64,000 nt of DNA, taken from assembly GCA_030386875.1 (NCBI GenBank), contig CM059563.1, forward strand, positions 49,975,602 to 50,039,601, given 5' to 3'. A model generated the notes under the pieces. The model was not told the DNA's origin, did not search any database, and was given only the letters and a program-made list of their open reading frames with translations. Positions 11,790 through 24,889 of this stretch are shown here, piece after piece; position 1 is the first letter of the stretch, and every line of letters starts with the position of its first letter. The position numbers and the translations under genes were made by a program. This stretch comes from Morinoia aosen (taxonomy: Eukaryota; Arthropoda; Malacostraca; Amphipoda; Talitridae).

Positions 11790-13470
11790 TTCAAGGGTGA
11801 ATAATGTCTCTCATAAGGGCGGAGATGCGAGACCATCATGAGGCAACTTCTACACTTAGACAGACGCCCAGTCTACTCCTAGCTAAATTTACTCGACATG
11901 CCATAAATATATAAAAATACATTTTATTCACTATGAAATTAGAAAGAAAAGATCCTAAAATTAGGATCAAGACATAGAAATTACGGAATGAAACAGTCCA
12001 AAACAAAACTCAGCAAAATATTCACAACACATGCTAGATCCACCGCACAGGCACGCGTATATCGTCATCCTGCCCTAAAGCCTGGGCAGCCCGTCAGGCA
12101 TAGGAAATACCTTGGGGGGAACTCAGCCTCAGCCTAGCGCTGCTCCCACATCACTTTCCAGTAGCATGCCAACGTACCTGCAAGAATGGAAAATGGTTAA
12201 GGAAACAAACCAAAATATTTTAAATAGGATGATTACACTTTACTAATAATGAAAAGGAAAAATATAGCCCAAGTTGAAGTTTTCCATAGTAGAGCCTCAT
12301 TCGTATCAGAAATTTCACTGCCCCTATTGACGGCAATAATTTCCCTGTGAGAGCTGACGTACATTAAACCGAATCTGTGTAAACAAAAGCTGAAGTTATA
12401 AATGGTGCAAGGTACAGCGCTTATCTAATATAAGGTAGGTTTAACGTCCATATGAGGATGTGTTCACAGCCACCTCGACTGGATGGCAAGGCAGCAACAC
12501 GAACTTTTGGAGCAGAAGCTGGGGAATTCCTTGCAAAAGAGAACACAAGTGAGCTGTGCACAGAGCCTGAGAAAGGCTCTCGGTGTGCGTTCGAGGACAC
12601 CAAGCGAGAGACCAAAACGAGGCGCCCACGGCTCGCCTACACGCTGTGCTGCTCGCCCACTGCACTGCGCTGCCACACTTTTATGCGACACAACTAGTGG
12701 CATCCATGAATACGCGCAGGAAAGGCTGGCCATCAATGCATTGAACACTTGTCATTCATGCTACAATCGAAAAATTCGAGGGGCTAGGCTGACTAAAATT
12801 GGATGAAGATGTCAACATACGTCAAGAATAACATGCATGATCACTAGTGGAAAATACCTCTTACAGAATGAAAAATTTACCAATGGGCTTTTTATAAAAA
12901 AACGCGCCACAAATTCCGTCTCTAGCTGGAATGGCATTAGGGTGCCAGAAAAATGACGCACATGAAATAAAATTCATCACAAATGAAACCGTATACGGGC
13001 CTAAGTAGATCGGGTAGGTTTTCAATTTCTATTAGAAGCAATGGTCAAGTGGAATCGCAGTACTACGTTTACAAGGACCCAACGAATTTAATCTAACGTA
13101 TAAAAGAGAAAGCATCGTCTATCAGAAAACCGTCTGCAAATACGTTCAACCCGTCAACAAAGCCCTCGTTCCACAATCTAATGTCTGCGGTTGAGAGAGA
13201 GGTACGGAGATCAGAGCTGCACACAACAGGAGCGACCAGTCAGAGATTTGAGAGGTCCCCATATTATTATACTTCATTTACCTCTACTAATTTCATCTTA
13301 AAACGTTTGAATATTAAACGAGAATTAGAAACTATTGCCAAACCCATATTTTCTATCGCTGAGGAAAGAGACTTACACATTTTTCGATCAGTGTTCCATT
13401 TTTCTATTAAAGCATAAAATAAACAGAAGCACGTGAAGGAAATGAAGTCCCGTATTAAAAATATACAAAA
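11790..13470. other. Unassigned sequence with a GC island at 12450-12720
   Basis: The island is open in several frames at once on both strands (up to 107 codons on plus, 94 on minus). This is typical of GC-rich sequence with few stop codons and does not by itself show coding. No domain recognised. Confidence 0.4.
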
Positions 13471-13492
13471 CGATCAGAAGTTAGCTTAAGCC

Positions 13493-14352
13493 TTAAGGAA
13501 GCGTACTCCCAGAAAATCGAATTATCTTGAGATATTGGGTTTTAGCTGCCATAGGAAGGGGTAAGATGTCAGGTACATCCTGTGAAAAAATGAAGTTCGT
13601 ACGTTCATTGTTTCGCCCGCTACGGGGGTTTGAAGTATGGGGGGGGGGGAGGGGAGGAGGAAGTGGTATTCTATCATGTTACACCTCCCCCTTGCCACTT
13701 TCTTCACGGCTTGACGTTGCTATGCCTTCTTCTATGTCTCTTTTTTACTGTATAATGATTTCAAGGGTCCTAGCTGACCCAAAAAAAAAAAAATAATAAA
13801 GAAAAAATTGAAATTGTTTATATATCTTTGTTTACCTGTTTTGCCTTATTTTGGAGGACCGGAATGTGGGGCTTCAAAATATAGCGTCTTCTACAGTTTT
13901 TGAGCTACAGTGATGATTTTAGTATCAAAAGAACCAGAATTTAATCCTCTACAAGATGACGTGGGCTTTTATTCATTTTCGGAATAGAAAATTAGCTACA
14001 TTTTCTTTTGGCGGGAAAAGTGTGAAAAAGGGTAAAATTTTTGTATTTTTCATTTTTTTCAAAAAGTACTTCGAAAATTTAACATAACTCCACGTCACGT
14101 TGTAGAGAATACATTTCTGCTTCTTTTGATACCAATATTATCTCTGTATCTCAAAATCTGATTACGTCCATAGATTTTCCCCAGACCCCTTATTTTGACG
14201 TTTTCTTTGAATAACATGTTTTCTATGGGGAAATTGGAAAAACACACCAGTCCAATCTTAATCCTTGTTCAATTTTACATACCTATACCAAGTTTCATGA
14301 AGATCGGTCGAATAGTTTAGGATTTTTTTTTTTGGGAGTACGGTTCCCTTAA
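13493..14352 (+). mobile_element. 852-bp piggyBac-like (TTAA) non-autonomous element
   Basis: The element runs 13497-14348 between TTAA at 13493-13496 and TTAA at 14349-14352. Ends are GGAAGCGTACTCCCA at the left and TGGGAGTACGGTTCCC at the right, inverted repeats with one mismatch and one single-base gap. Inside is a large imperfect inverted repeat: 13899-13970 pairs with 14081-14155, both arms containing a TATCAAAAGAA-type core. There is a G-rich tract at 13639-13661. No transposase frame is present, so it depends on a partner element elsewhere. It is inserted in repeat S copy 5. Confidence 0.85.
13639..13661 (+). other. G-rich tract with four G-runs
   Basis: A run of 11 G is followed by AGGGGAGGAGG. 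The arrangement can in principle fold as a G-quadruplex. It lies about 140 bp inside the left end of the 852-bp element. Homopolymer length may be unreliable in the assembly. Confidence 0.5.
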
Positions 14353-14657
14353 GAAACATAAAATACGTTCCCAAGGGAGAGGAGATGAAAACTCCATTTA
14401 ATGCGGAATAAGGACGACAGGAAATCTACGTACAATCGTGTTTCCAGAGGATTTCTTGCTGATAGAGAAAACAAGACAAACAAGTTTATGAAACAAGATA
14501 AAAATTGAAGAAGAAAATAACATGTACTGAAAAAGAACAGCAATGAACCGAAAAAATATATTTTTTATTTTATCATTTCTAAATGCAGTTTCTATTTTCG
14601 AAGCACGTTACGATTTTTCTTAGTTTTGGTCATTTTAAATTTACAATTGCGCATTAT

Positions 14658-14880
14658 CACGGTAACTGATGATGCATTTAAAAAGAAGAAAAACAAAATC
14701 CTGATATCGTAATAATTATTATAAACGATTATTTTGAAAACATAGAAATATGGAAACATTAAGGTGCGACCGTGGCAAACCCGTCATATGGTTCTATGTT
14801 TTCAAAATAATGGTCATATTATAATTATTATGATATCAGGATATTGTTTTTCTTTTTTTAAATGCATATCAGTTACCATG
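14658..14880. mobile_element. Hairpin (foldback) MITE
   Basis: Two arms of about 95 bp form an imperfect inverted repeat round a loop of roughly 35 bp. The left arm opens with CACGGTAACTGATG and contains ATCCTGATATCGTAATAATT. The right arm contains TTATGATATCAGGAT and closes with CAGTTACCATG. The near-perfect core GAAAACATAGAA / TTCTATGTTTTC lies next to the loop. No coding potential. Target duplications are not obvious, so the outer ends may extend further than given. Confidence 0.75.
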
Positions 14881-15628
14881 ACCTTTTTCCCCGTCACTCC
14901 AAAACATCATAAACCGATCTCAGGACGGCACATTTTAAAATGATCAGGGGTAAATAATTATTTAACCCAACATTAAAATAATTATTCATCAATTACTACT
15001 ATGGATTATCAACTATTCAAATTACTATTCTTCTTTGAATGGGAGAAAATTTTCTAGGATTTAAAGTTGAAAAATAAAGGTTTACGGTAACGAAAATAGT
15101 CATCACTTCATCCTCCAATAACATCAGTGGCATTTTCAAGTCTACTTCAAACAGGGAAATAAAGTGACGTGAATTTCATTAAATGTTTACTGCCTAAAGG
15201 AAATATCTCGATAAAACCTTGTGCATCAATGGTAACCCTACGCTTGAATCTAAAACATGAATAAAGAACATGGGTTTGGCGTTACCTCCTTTGTAGTTAG
15301 CCGAATGACAATTTGAGAAATATCACTCAGATTCGTTATCAATTGTTACAATGCAGACGAATTTGAAGCAAGGGTGACGGAGGTGGTGACTATAAAACGT
15401 TAAAATGAGCACGATGACTGGTTCAGTCATTTTATTTAAGGTCTAGAGCTCCCCGTTTTGATGATAAAAAGATAAATATCAGCAATTACAGGCCACCGTG
15501 GTGAAACAAAGGCCAGGAGGTGAAACAGTACAATACTATTTGTTAGGAGTCTGAGTCTTGAACGATATCGAGTCCTCGTACTTACGAGGGATGAGCTTGT
15601 TACGCATCAGATGAGCGGGATCATCGGG
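14881..15628. other. Unassigned AT-rich sequence
   Basis: No gene, repeat family member or RNA seen between the hairpin element and repeat S copy 6. Confidence 0.45.
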
Positions 15629-15985
15629 TTATTATTATATAAGAAAGTTTTAGCCTCCCTTAACCACGACAAAGATGTTCCAAGAGAGGAAAGAGGAAGG
15701 TACCATTTAGTATGGAGTTGAGGAAAAGTGGAATCTATGCACAAGGTGCACAGAAACAGTAAGCAAGAAAAGAAGTTCATGAAACAAGAGAAAAGTTGAA
15801 GAAGAAAGTAGTAGGTGCTGAAAAACAGGACAGCAGTGAACCGAAAAAAGATGGTCCGTAACAAAACAAAAACCTATTTTATTACAACAAAAAGGAAGCC
15901 TACCTAACCTTTAGCTCGGGCCCACACATGGTTCCCCTGGGAGCGCTAATTCCCATAGATACAATAGTTGTATCCCCCTGAGGGG
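15629..15985 (-). mobile_element. Repeat S copy 6, full length
   Basis: Tail TTATTATTATATAAGAAAG at the left, then TTTTAGCCTCCC. The right end has GATACAATAGTTGTATCCCC and CTGAGGGG. Short variant. It retains the TTAACCACGAC block, which is the insertion point of the 852-bp element in copy 5. The minus-strand open frame over it is the recurrent repeat frame. Confidence 0.87.
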
Positions 15986-16933
15986 ACTTGAATCCTATTT
16001 TCAACACAAACATCGACATATTTACATAAGCTATTGATAACATCCTACACAATACTCGCAATAAATGGAATCACAACAATGACAAATTAAGGTTATAAAA
16101 AGGGGGGTTTCATTCGATGCCAACATCTGGCGACTTCGGAAGCCGAGCCTTCGTTCAAAAATGGCTTGGATTTGTCTTAAAGCGAATGATCTCGATGAAG
16201 ATCCCCGTGACGCGGGAGAATGTTGGCGAATTAGAACAGAGATACCAGAGCGTCCTTTGTGGTCTCACTCAAAGTTCTTTTTTGAAAAGTGATGGTATAG
16301 GCGTTCCATGTTGAGCATTTAGAGATGGCTAAGATATCAGTATATTAACAATAATAGGCGATTGGAAAATACACAACCATTTTGCATTCGAACATTATTC
16401 ACAATTTTTTTCTAAAAATTAAGCTAGAAAAGTGTAAGCTAGCTCATAACTTGGTACAAAGACATGCCAATATATTTTGGTAACAGTTATATTTAAGGAA
16501 ATGGTGAATCGTTTCAAATTTTCTTGAGCCTGTAAATTCTTAAATTCCTTTAGGCTCTGTCAGCATTTAGTTCTTTTAGTACAGCCTTCCACACCAAATT
16601 AATTGTAAACATAATCTGTTCAAATGAGACTGAACTTGCTGTGCACGCATCAAGTTGCTTAACGAACATGCAGAAACATTCAGGCAACAGTTTATGTTCA
16701 TAATTGCCTTCGCTTTTTTTTAATATAAGGGCTTCCGTTATTTTCTGACATTGGGGAGGAACAGAAGTTCATTAAATATATATAAGACATTGAACACCCC
16801 ACAGATGAATTCAACAAAATCTAGACAAAATATGGCTGAAACAACGTTTCCCTGAATTTGAATGAATTAGTTCCCCTATTTTTCTAGCATTCACGCAAAT
16901 TAAATTTAATAACTGAATACTAAAGGGTAAGCT
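15986..16933. other. Unassigned sequence
   Basis: Holds one small plus-strand frame (16117-16314, 65 codons) of unremarkable composition. Nothing recognised. Confidence 0.45.
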
Positions 16934-17286
16934 GACAGTTCTATGATGATTGTTTACCACAACAAAGATATTCAAAAAGAGGAAGGATGAAGGCACCATT
17001 TAGTATGGAGTTTAAGATAACGCGGAATTAACGCCCAAGGTGCATACAAACAGTAATCTAAGAAAAAAGTTTACGAAACAAGATAAAAGCTGAAGAAGAA
17101 AGTGGGTGCTGAAAAACAGGACAGCAGTGAACCGAAAAAAGTTGGTCCGTAACGAAACAAACAAAAGCTATTCTATTTCAACAAAATGAAGGCCTACCTA
17201 ACCTTTAGCTCGGAACCCCACATAATCCTCCATAGAGCGCTAATTCCTACAAAAAAAAGTGGTATCCCCCTGAGGGGGACAGTTCT
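16934..17286 (-). mobile_element. Repeat S copy 7 with 9-bp target duplication
   Basis: GACAGTTCT at 16934-16942 recurs at 17278-17286 directly after the terminal CCTGAGGGG, defining an element of 335 bp (16943-17277). The tail is unusual (ATGATGATTGTTT) and the TTAAGCCTCCC block is missing, so this copy was apparently primed slightly inside the normal end. Confidence 0.82.
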
Positions 17287-19375
17287 CCTAACATAAAACA
17301 CTTTCGATACGTGCACAGAATTTTATGCTTTTTTTATTTTATAATTCGACTTGTGCAGCAAGGGTCAGTTGAAACAATTTTAGAATGAAACAAAACAAAC
17401 AAATAGTTCCCAAATATAGAAAAAAACTGCCTCCTATATACAACAAAAAATTGGATTACCCTTATTTAAAAAATTACGTTGCGAATCAACCCTGCAGAAA
17501 ATGGGAAGAAAGCTGAACGAAACTTGACTGCGCAACTAATGCATGTTGCCAAGGGGTTCAGGTCAAATAGTGAACGCTGCTGAAAGCACTCGCCCACAAC
17601 ACGAGTTCTGCATGCCCCGCGCCCGCACATAAAGTAAACGGCGATGGGCGTGTAATGACAGTAGGATACTGAACCTAGCATTGATGCATTACTAATATGA
17701 AACAGGTCCCATCTGATGATGTTTGCAATAGAGGTTACCAGAAGAAAATTTTGGAAGTTGATAGCGCTAACAAACTGGAATGAAAACGCTTCCATTTATA
17801 GTGAAGATTTGAACAAGATCATAAAGGAGAGAGAAATATGAAGAAAAAGTCCGAGACAAAAATATTCTTCTCTTTGCAAGTGTTGATCACAATTCAACGC
17901 GGTTTGCCTAAGAATAATTAACGTAACTCGCGAACTTGAGAGGAAATTTAACTCAAGCAAACTCTCCTTACGAAATTGAATAACAATAGGGAAGAGAAAA
18001 TCTGTTAACAGGAGGAGATACTCTCATTCAGAAAACATGACCATAAGTCATATGTCAATGAAAAATTACTATCGTAACTATAAATTCAGATCATCTAAGA
18101 ACATTTTTTTGAACGTGGCCCAAAACTTGAGAAGATATATGACAAGGGCAAAATATTGATGTATAAGCTGTAAATGCAGTATACATGCCCTACAAACAGC
18201 TGCTAGACTGGCGTTAGCGAAAACATCGTTCTAGCAGGAAACACGTTATCAAGTGTAAACACTACTTAAGAAACCGAGACAACACAAAAACTCTCTTCAA
18301 ATAATCACGAGATACGGTGTTTATTCAGAGCTAAACCAGACACGCACTCAGGACTTCCATGCGACTTGAGTTCGCTTTATGTTACTAACAGCTCTCGAGT
18401 GCAGAGTGAACTCCTGAGAAATTAAAAGCAACGAGATTGGAAAAGCACACGCACTGAGCTGTGGGTGGAAAAGTTATCTGGAGTGAACACAAAGTGAAAA
18501 GCCAAGGGCAATTGTTCGAACGAGTCACAGAAAAGTGGGATGTTTTGAAGCAGTTGCCGGATATTGTGGTCGTCTGAGAAGCAGAACAGAAAGCGGCGTG
18601 GTTTGCCACACAAATCTGTTGGAGAAACAATTCTCGAAGAAACATTCACCATTCACTCGAAAGCGAAGGCACAGTTGATTCGAAACATTCATCAATAGAA
18701 CACCGTAAACGCCACGACTTCAGGGTTCAATTTCAATTTAGGAAATTTACACTCACAGAATTAAATGTAATATTTCTAATTTAAACCTTGTAATAATACT
18801 GAATGACCGTTGGAAAGTTTTTAGCGAGCAGTATTTTCTTCGTTTCTTCATAATACTAAAATGATTAAAATTTCACGTAAAATATTAGCACAAAGCAAAT
18901 AAACACTATGAAAACAACAGTTGAAAATATTCAATTCACTTCATCACATGAACGCGAGCGTTAATAAATAAATCACAGAATGTACTAACGAACGCCAAAC
19001 GAAAAAGTGAAACCATGTTGAATTATCTTTCAAAATTGGTCTTCCAATCTCTATACACACAATTACTGGCATTCACGATTCAAAAGCAAGAGCTCCCGCA
19101 GGAAGAAAGAGCCCGCTAGAGCCGCTCAAATCTAGGGCGAGGCAGCGAAGTTGATGGAGCGAGTTGAATGTTTAGTAATTGCCGGCGAAAAAAAGCGCTT
19201 TCTAGAAGTAGAAAAACACTAGAAAATGCGATAGGAATGTGCAATAAAATGAAGGAAGCAAGCACGGTAAAATATTTGAAGACAAATTCCAACACCAGTT
19301 GTTATATCGTAAAACTTGGCCTTTCGAACATTACCCTGAGTTTCGCAGAATGTCGACGACATTATGGCATTGAAT
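17287..19375. other. Unassigned sequence, about 2.1 kb
   Basis: AT-rich, with a short GC patch near 17570-17650. Open frames of up to 109 codons on the minus strand (17466-17795) show no domain I recognise. Confidence 0.45.
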
Positions 19376-19761
19376 GTGCTAAGTAAAGAGTTTAGTTTGG
19401 TTTGGTTTAGTTTATTAGTTAGTTTAAGCCTCCCTATCCGCCACAAAGGCGATCCAAAGAGAGGAAGAAGAAGAAAGACACCATTTAGTATGGATGTAAA
19501 GGGAACGCGGAGTCTATCCAGAAAGGGCATAAAACAGTAAGTTGAGAACGACGAACATAAAACAAGATCAAATTCGAAGAAGAAAGTAGTGAAAACAGGA
19601 CAGCAGTAAACCGAAAGGAAAGATGGTCCTGAACATAACAAAAACATTTTATTTCAACAAAAAGAAGGCTTTCTTCTTAGCTCGGGCCCCCACACTTTCT
19701 CCCTGGGAGTGCTAATTCACATAGATACAATAGTTGTGTCCCCCTGAGGGGTGCTAACTAA
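19376..19761 (-). mobile_element. Repeat S copy 8 with imperfect target duplication
   Basis: GTGCTAAGTAA at 19376-19386 recurs as GTGCTAACTAA at 19751-19761. The tail is a distinct run of TTTAGTTTGG-type repeats rather than TTAGAT, which shows that tail sequence varies between copies, as in SINEs ending in simple repeats. The right end keeps the hairpin and CCCCTGAGGGG. Confidence 0.85.
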
Positions 19762-20193
19762 GGAAGATCGAAATATTTCCAAGAAACCAGAGGAACGGGA
19801 CATAAAGAACTACTAAGTAGTTAAAAAGGGTATGATTGGCCGCCATTCTACAAGAAAAAAGACAATAGCGGACAGGAAATGACTGTGGAGAGGTCGAAAG
19901 TCAAATTTCAACCTAAAATGGGGAAACGTTAGCAAATATAATTTACGTTTTAAATTTTAAAGACGAGTATATTTTTTGTTCTCTAAACTAAGAGGCCAAT
20001 TAGAAATATCTACAAAAAGCAGTAATCCGAGTTGTTAATAACGATATTTCAGTAAACGAAGAACGTGGACGATGACAGTTCCGTTGAATTTCTAGAACCC
20101 CAACATCCAGGTGTTCAACAGAACAGGCAATTAACGATCAAAAACCGGAATATTGAAAAATAAAGCACATTTGTTTTGCTGCACTGCATGCTG
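19762..20193. other. Unassigned AT-rich sequence
   Basis: Nothing recognised up to the poly-C tract. Confidence 0.45.
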
Positions 20194-20219
20194 CCCCCCC
20201 CCCCCCCCCCCCCCCCCCC
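20194..20219 (+). repeat. Poly-C tract, 26 C
   Basis: An uninterrupted C homopolymer in unique-looking sequence. Its true length is likely variable between individuals and hard to sequence, so the assembly may be uncertain here. Confidence 0.9.
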
Positions 20220-22279
20220 ACTACCGAAAGAAGATCAAAAAAGATATAAAGATAAGCCTTCACTAAGTATGCACCAAACTAACAAACTAAGCACGAACAA
20301 ACCTAACAGACGGCCTTCAGGCCTGCGAAAGTTTCTGTTGCTCGGAACTCGAGTATACACAAAGTAAAGAGTATACACAGAAATAGCGAAATTGGTCAAC
20401 TTTTGAAAGGCGGTCACCAAAATATGCAAGCTCTAGGAATATGCTCGACATTATTCAAAACGAGCTTAGGAACAGCTTTGATAGACGTCATAATTACTGT
20501 AAATAAAAAGTGCAATTATTTGAAGCGTCACATACGCTTGATAATTCGATAATTCACTGCTGTCATACTAGAGGGTATGTAGTTAAAACGAAGACTTAGC
20601 TCTTCATCAAACCTTGAAATTTAAAAATTGACCACATAGATTCGTAAGAATGGCTTACGCCGAAAAATTCCCACATATTTTGCCTAGCACGCAGCAAGGA
20701 GCATGGCGAGTGTACTTGTAAGAATGATCTGGGGCACAAAGAGAGGAGCCAGCGTGTTGGTCTGCATTGCGCACACGCAAGCACGCTACTTGCGGCAGGA
20801 GTGAGCGCGAGCAGTACACTGCCCTCGTACACCCCCATCGATTATTGGCAACACCCGCAGCAGACACGCTGTCTGCTGGTGGCCGCGCGTTCTGAAGCGT
20901 GGCTACTTACACAACATTGTTCTTTGGCAGTTATGGCAGTGTAACGCTTCATCTACTAGAAGATTAACTACTACTTTGTTATACGAAGCAATTTGAAAGT
21001 AATGTGCGGATGCCATTACTCGTGAATAACTAACAATTTTTTTCAGGAATTTATAGTAGTTTAAAATTAAAATTACTGTTCTAGCAATTGCGTAATATGT
21101 TTTTATTTTGTCTAAAGCAGTCACGGTTTATAAATTAGGTTGTCTGATGTGCACGGAAATATTTTGTATACACATACGTGCGAGCGTCAGAACTTGTGAC
21201 AGGGCTTCAATACATGGGTCATAAAACAAACCACACCCTCACTCAGCGTCCTCTGTACAGGCAACGAAGGCCTCTACAAAAAACTATAGCTATATGATAG
21301 CCCGTTATGAAATTAAGATGAAACCGAACCTCATTCCTTTAGAAAATTTTCAATTAAATACAGCAACGGTCAAAAAACCAAAGGAGTCACTGCATAGGCC
21401 AGCCGGCTTGAATGATCGCTCCGAAGTGGTCCCCTGCCTTTCCTCCCCCGCCTCTCTCTTGCGGTCTTGCCCCCTTCCTTTTGAGTCTCATGAAGAGACA
21501 CAGCATGCAGTGGAGGCACTTAGGATGTGGACGTGAGACAGAAAAGGCGGAGGCGAGACGGTAGAGAGTTAGACTTGACCGATAAGTTAGAGCTAGATCA
21601 GCTTCTGAGCACTGGTAGTGAAACTACAGATGAATACCACATTCATTAAGTCCAAATTTATTCGGGATTGGTCTCTGGGTTCAGTTCCTGGATTCACTGT
21701 CGTGGGTTTGAATACTCGTTAAAGCTCGTTGTCCAACATCACCAACCAATGATAAATTTATGTGACATATTTCATAATACGTACGTTAAAACGTATCTTA
21801 AAAGATCGGCTAGCGCTTTCAAGTTGTTGTTGTTGTTTGCTTGACGAAGTAAGAGATGGACGTAAAGGGTTAATGGTTAAGCGCTAACATCCAGCCGTTA
21901 ATTAATAATACATCTTCAAAGTCATTCCTTGAATTTTGAGACTTCGGTCTCTGAAGGCAGCACCCTTCCTGTATTAATTCATTATAACGAATTAACGTAC
22001 CAAGAACGTAATGAAGAAATGAGAAACCATCACCATTGCCGCTTAGTAAAAGACAAATATCTAGTTAGGAGTGAAGTTATGAAAGTACATGTTACAGTTA
22101 CGATTGTCGAATAGCAAGATCATGGACAGACGTGTACAGTAACAAAGGACGGCGTAACATACAGCTTTGAATCATTCCTACATCCTAATTTGAGACAGGT
22201 TGTGTAGGCACGTTAATCATTGTCAACGCGTGTTTAGCCGACTCGAGAAATAAGCAGTGTTTATGATGAATGGAGATGC
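20220..22279. other. Unassigned sequence with a GC island at about 20690-20900
   Basis: The island is CpG-rich and open in two minus-strand frames (80 and 70 codons) with no recognisable product. A short match to the CCCTTTAACG-type MITE end (ACGTAAAGGGTTAA, near 21860) has no partner end and is not called. Confidence 0.4.
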
Positions 22280-22840
22280 TCAACGTGTCAAGATACGCAA
22301 CATGTCATTTACGTACAAGATAAACACGTAGTCAACAACAAGACTGATCATTGCCGGAGGAGGTAATACGAGCAATAAGAAGGTAACAACACCCTTGAGT
22401 CCCATAAGCACCATTGTAGAATGTAGACTAAGATAATATTCACAAACAAGTTCATACAGATATAGAATTGAGGAAAGGCGAACTGGATGAGAGATTTTCG
22501 CGTCATGTAATTTCCTAGTCAAGCACGAAAAAAGAAGAAAAAAAGAAACCTTCGATTTTCTGTCGAGTTGCATACCAATTTTACAGCACCGCAGGGCGAG
22601 TGAATGGACGCACAGAAAATATAAATTGAAGAGCCGGAAAGGTACAAAAAATGCGCAAAAGAATTTGAAGGCGAGTACGACTGTACGTATCAAAAGATTG
22701 TCGAGGGCGGAATAGGCACAATAATTGGCCATTACGGTTTTGAAATCGGTACATCGCTTCCTACACCAATGAAACTTATTTTTATACAAAATAAATAACA
22801 ACAATGAAGAAAAGAATAACCCATTAAGTGTAGCAAACAA
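22280..22840 (-). other. Unassigned 186-codon open frame, hydrophobic
   Basis: The second-longest frame in the window and long for DNA this AT-rich. The translation is rich in Phe, Leu and Val, with several strongly hydrophobic stretches (about residues 8-20, 53-83 and 148-176). No family motif was recognised. The complementary strand is purine-rich, which automatically gives a hydrophobic translation here, so chance is the simpler explanation. A fragment of a multi-pass membrane protein cannot be excluded. Confidence 0.15.
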
Positions 22841-23129
22841 TTATAAACTACGAGTGTATATCATCAGAAAGAATACAACATAAGCTTTTTAATGACTCAC
22901 AAAATTTTTTGTTACTTTGAACGTTCCTTATTCTTGTTCCCTAAATGATTATAAGCTATTTAAATATCTTTTTGTGGAAAATTAACAAAAAAATTAAACC
23001 TCGAGGTTAAATAAAAACAGAAGTTACTTCATTTAAACCCATGTTTCTCGTTAGTTTCTGCTTGAATCCCAAAAGGCTAGTAAAGTATAAAACAAAACAT
23101 AAGTCCAGCTTGGCTTGGCAATACACAAA

Positions 23130-23380
23130 CGTTTCTCTTCCTCCCCAGAGCACCGCAGGCAAAGTAAGAGTAGAGCAGAGAGCCAGGAATGCCCTCACAA
23201 CAAGGGTCACGCTGGCCAGCATAGCATCCAACAGGCGACACGCACAAGCAGCGGCGGCCCGTAATCGATAGCGCAGAACTGCCGCGGCCAGACCAGCGTG
23301 TCGCTCGCTCTGTGCCACGAGCAGCGCTACTCCCTCCCTAGCGCCTGCATACTCGCACCACCAACACACGAGTGTACAAA
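23130..23380. other. GC-rich island
   Basis: CpG-rich, rich in GCGGC, CGCTCG and similar words, and lying in the middle of a 161-codon minus-strand frame (23007-23492) that is Ala- and Leu-rich over the island. No domain recognised. Possible exon, regulatory island or old repeat. Confidence 0.3.
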
Positions 23381-23492
23381 TATATGCACCCCATACAAAA
23401 AATGTCACTGCTCTCGTACAAAAACTGCCACTGTTAAAGATACCGTAAGGCATGCTAACGTTGTTCTTTTCCAGTTTTACTTGTGATTCCAT

Positions 23493-24889
23493 TCATTTCT
23501 TGGTAGATTTGAAAGAATTCAAGGAAGAAATTGAGTGAAGACTCGTTAAAATTGATACCTCATCTACACTAAGTGCTGCCATATATAGTTAAGGCGGAAA
23601 CAGCCCACGACAAATGATAAAATCAATCGTTTTAGCGCACGGAGAAATAGAATTTGGCAACAAAACAAGTGCATCATTATCGAGTACCTCCTCAAGTCAC
23701 CTCACACCTCGGGTAGCTTCTCAAGTCATGGGATGCTATCACACAGCAATCATATTCAGGTAAACAAAATGGAGTGAAAGAGATAAACAGTCACGTTCAT
23801 TGTCTCACTCCTCACGCACAAGCAACAGTGCATTTGTTTCAACACTAAACGAAAAAGCGGTGAAGCAACCGCATAAAGAAAACGAAAAAAATACGGCTAG
23901 AAGGCCATATTTAACGACTGCACTAAGAAAATAAACATACTTAGCGAAAAATTTTGTAGACAAAAACCGTATTACTCGCATACTTAGAGCTGTTAATTCA
24001 TCCCTTAATTTCCAACACCCAAAAACGCCACAAACACAACTCTGAGAGTGACAAAATCAGATTGAGTCAGTTAGGCCACTTCAGAACTAACACCCGAGTT
24101 ACTTTTCAGCCCAGGAACAAAGCTTAACGTCCAGACTTTGCTTTGGAAATCATAATTCCCTTCATAGCACGACTTCGAAGAAAACACGTGAACGTCATTA
24201 CCTAAGTATCAATGACGCAGATGTAATTAATTCAGAACGGTAAATCAAGAATTAAACTTCTACGAAGAGTTAAAACTATTTACCAAAACCGGCGTAGCAA
24301 AAAAATATCAGGAAACCGCTTTGACAGTTACTACAACTCGTAATTTACATGGAAAATATCTTTCAGCGTATTCATAGCCTTCGACCACATGGGGAACGGA
24401 ACCTAGTCAAATGAAACGACCGCAGCACAGGTATGAAAACCAGCATTAATTAACTGCTCCGGACATTGTAAGTAGTCTACGCGTCATCTGACGGAGCCAA
24501 GGCGCAGGAATGCTCTCGTCAGAAGTAACAAAGGTTATCGAGCAGCACAGGCACAACTGAATAGCCATATTTGCACACGCAGTTCTGATCACGTCCCCAT
24601 TACGAAAAAAAAATAAGTCATCACTCACCGCTGCATACATCGTAACATAAAACAGGATTTGATATTCAACACAGTACAAGAGGGCTCTTTGGGGAACACG
24701 TATCTCTTGTTCAGCATTGAAAACAGTTTAACATTCCCTAGGTATCGAGGTTCCTTCGGACCTACAAGGTAACATCCCTAAGAATATTCAAATATTACGA
24801 CTAACATAGAAAAGCTAGCTCACACAATCACTATGCTCCTCTCAAAACTACTCAACGTTGAATTCCTCACAGAATTGAACAAAATAAAG
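23493..24889. other. Unassigned sequence
   Basis: AT-rich, nothing recognised on either strand. Confidence 0.45.

Larger units (their letters stand above)
13476..14556 (-). mobile_element. Repeat S copy 5, 5'-truncated and split by a TTAA element
   Basis: The left fragment (13476-13496, GAAGTTAGCTTAAGCCTTAA) and the right fragment (14349-14556, starting TTAAGAAACATAAAATACG) read as one repeat S copy once the 852-bp insertion and one copy of TTAA are removed. The repeat stops at about 14556 after the ATGAACCGAAAA block, so its inferred 5' half is missing, as is common for target-primed insertions. Confidence 0.78.

Noticed and set aside
12421..12806. Several overlapping open frames on both strands suggesting a gene
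   Set aside because: Simultaneous opening of several frames is expected in GC-rich DNA with few stop codons, and no domain or splice structure favours one of them.
21850..21880. Possible right end of a CCCTTTAACG-type MITE (ACGTAAAGGGTTAA)
   Set aside because: No matching left end with TTAA was found about 220 bp upstream.
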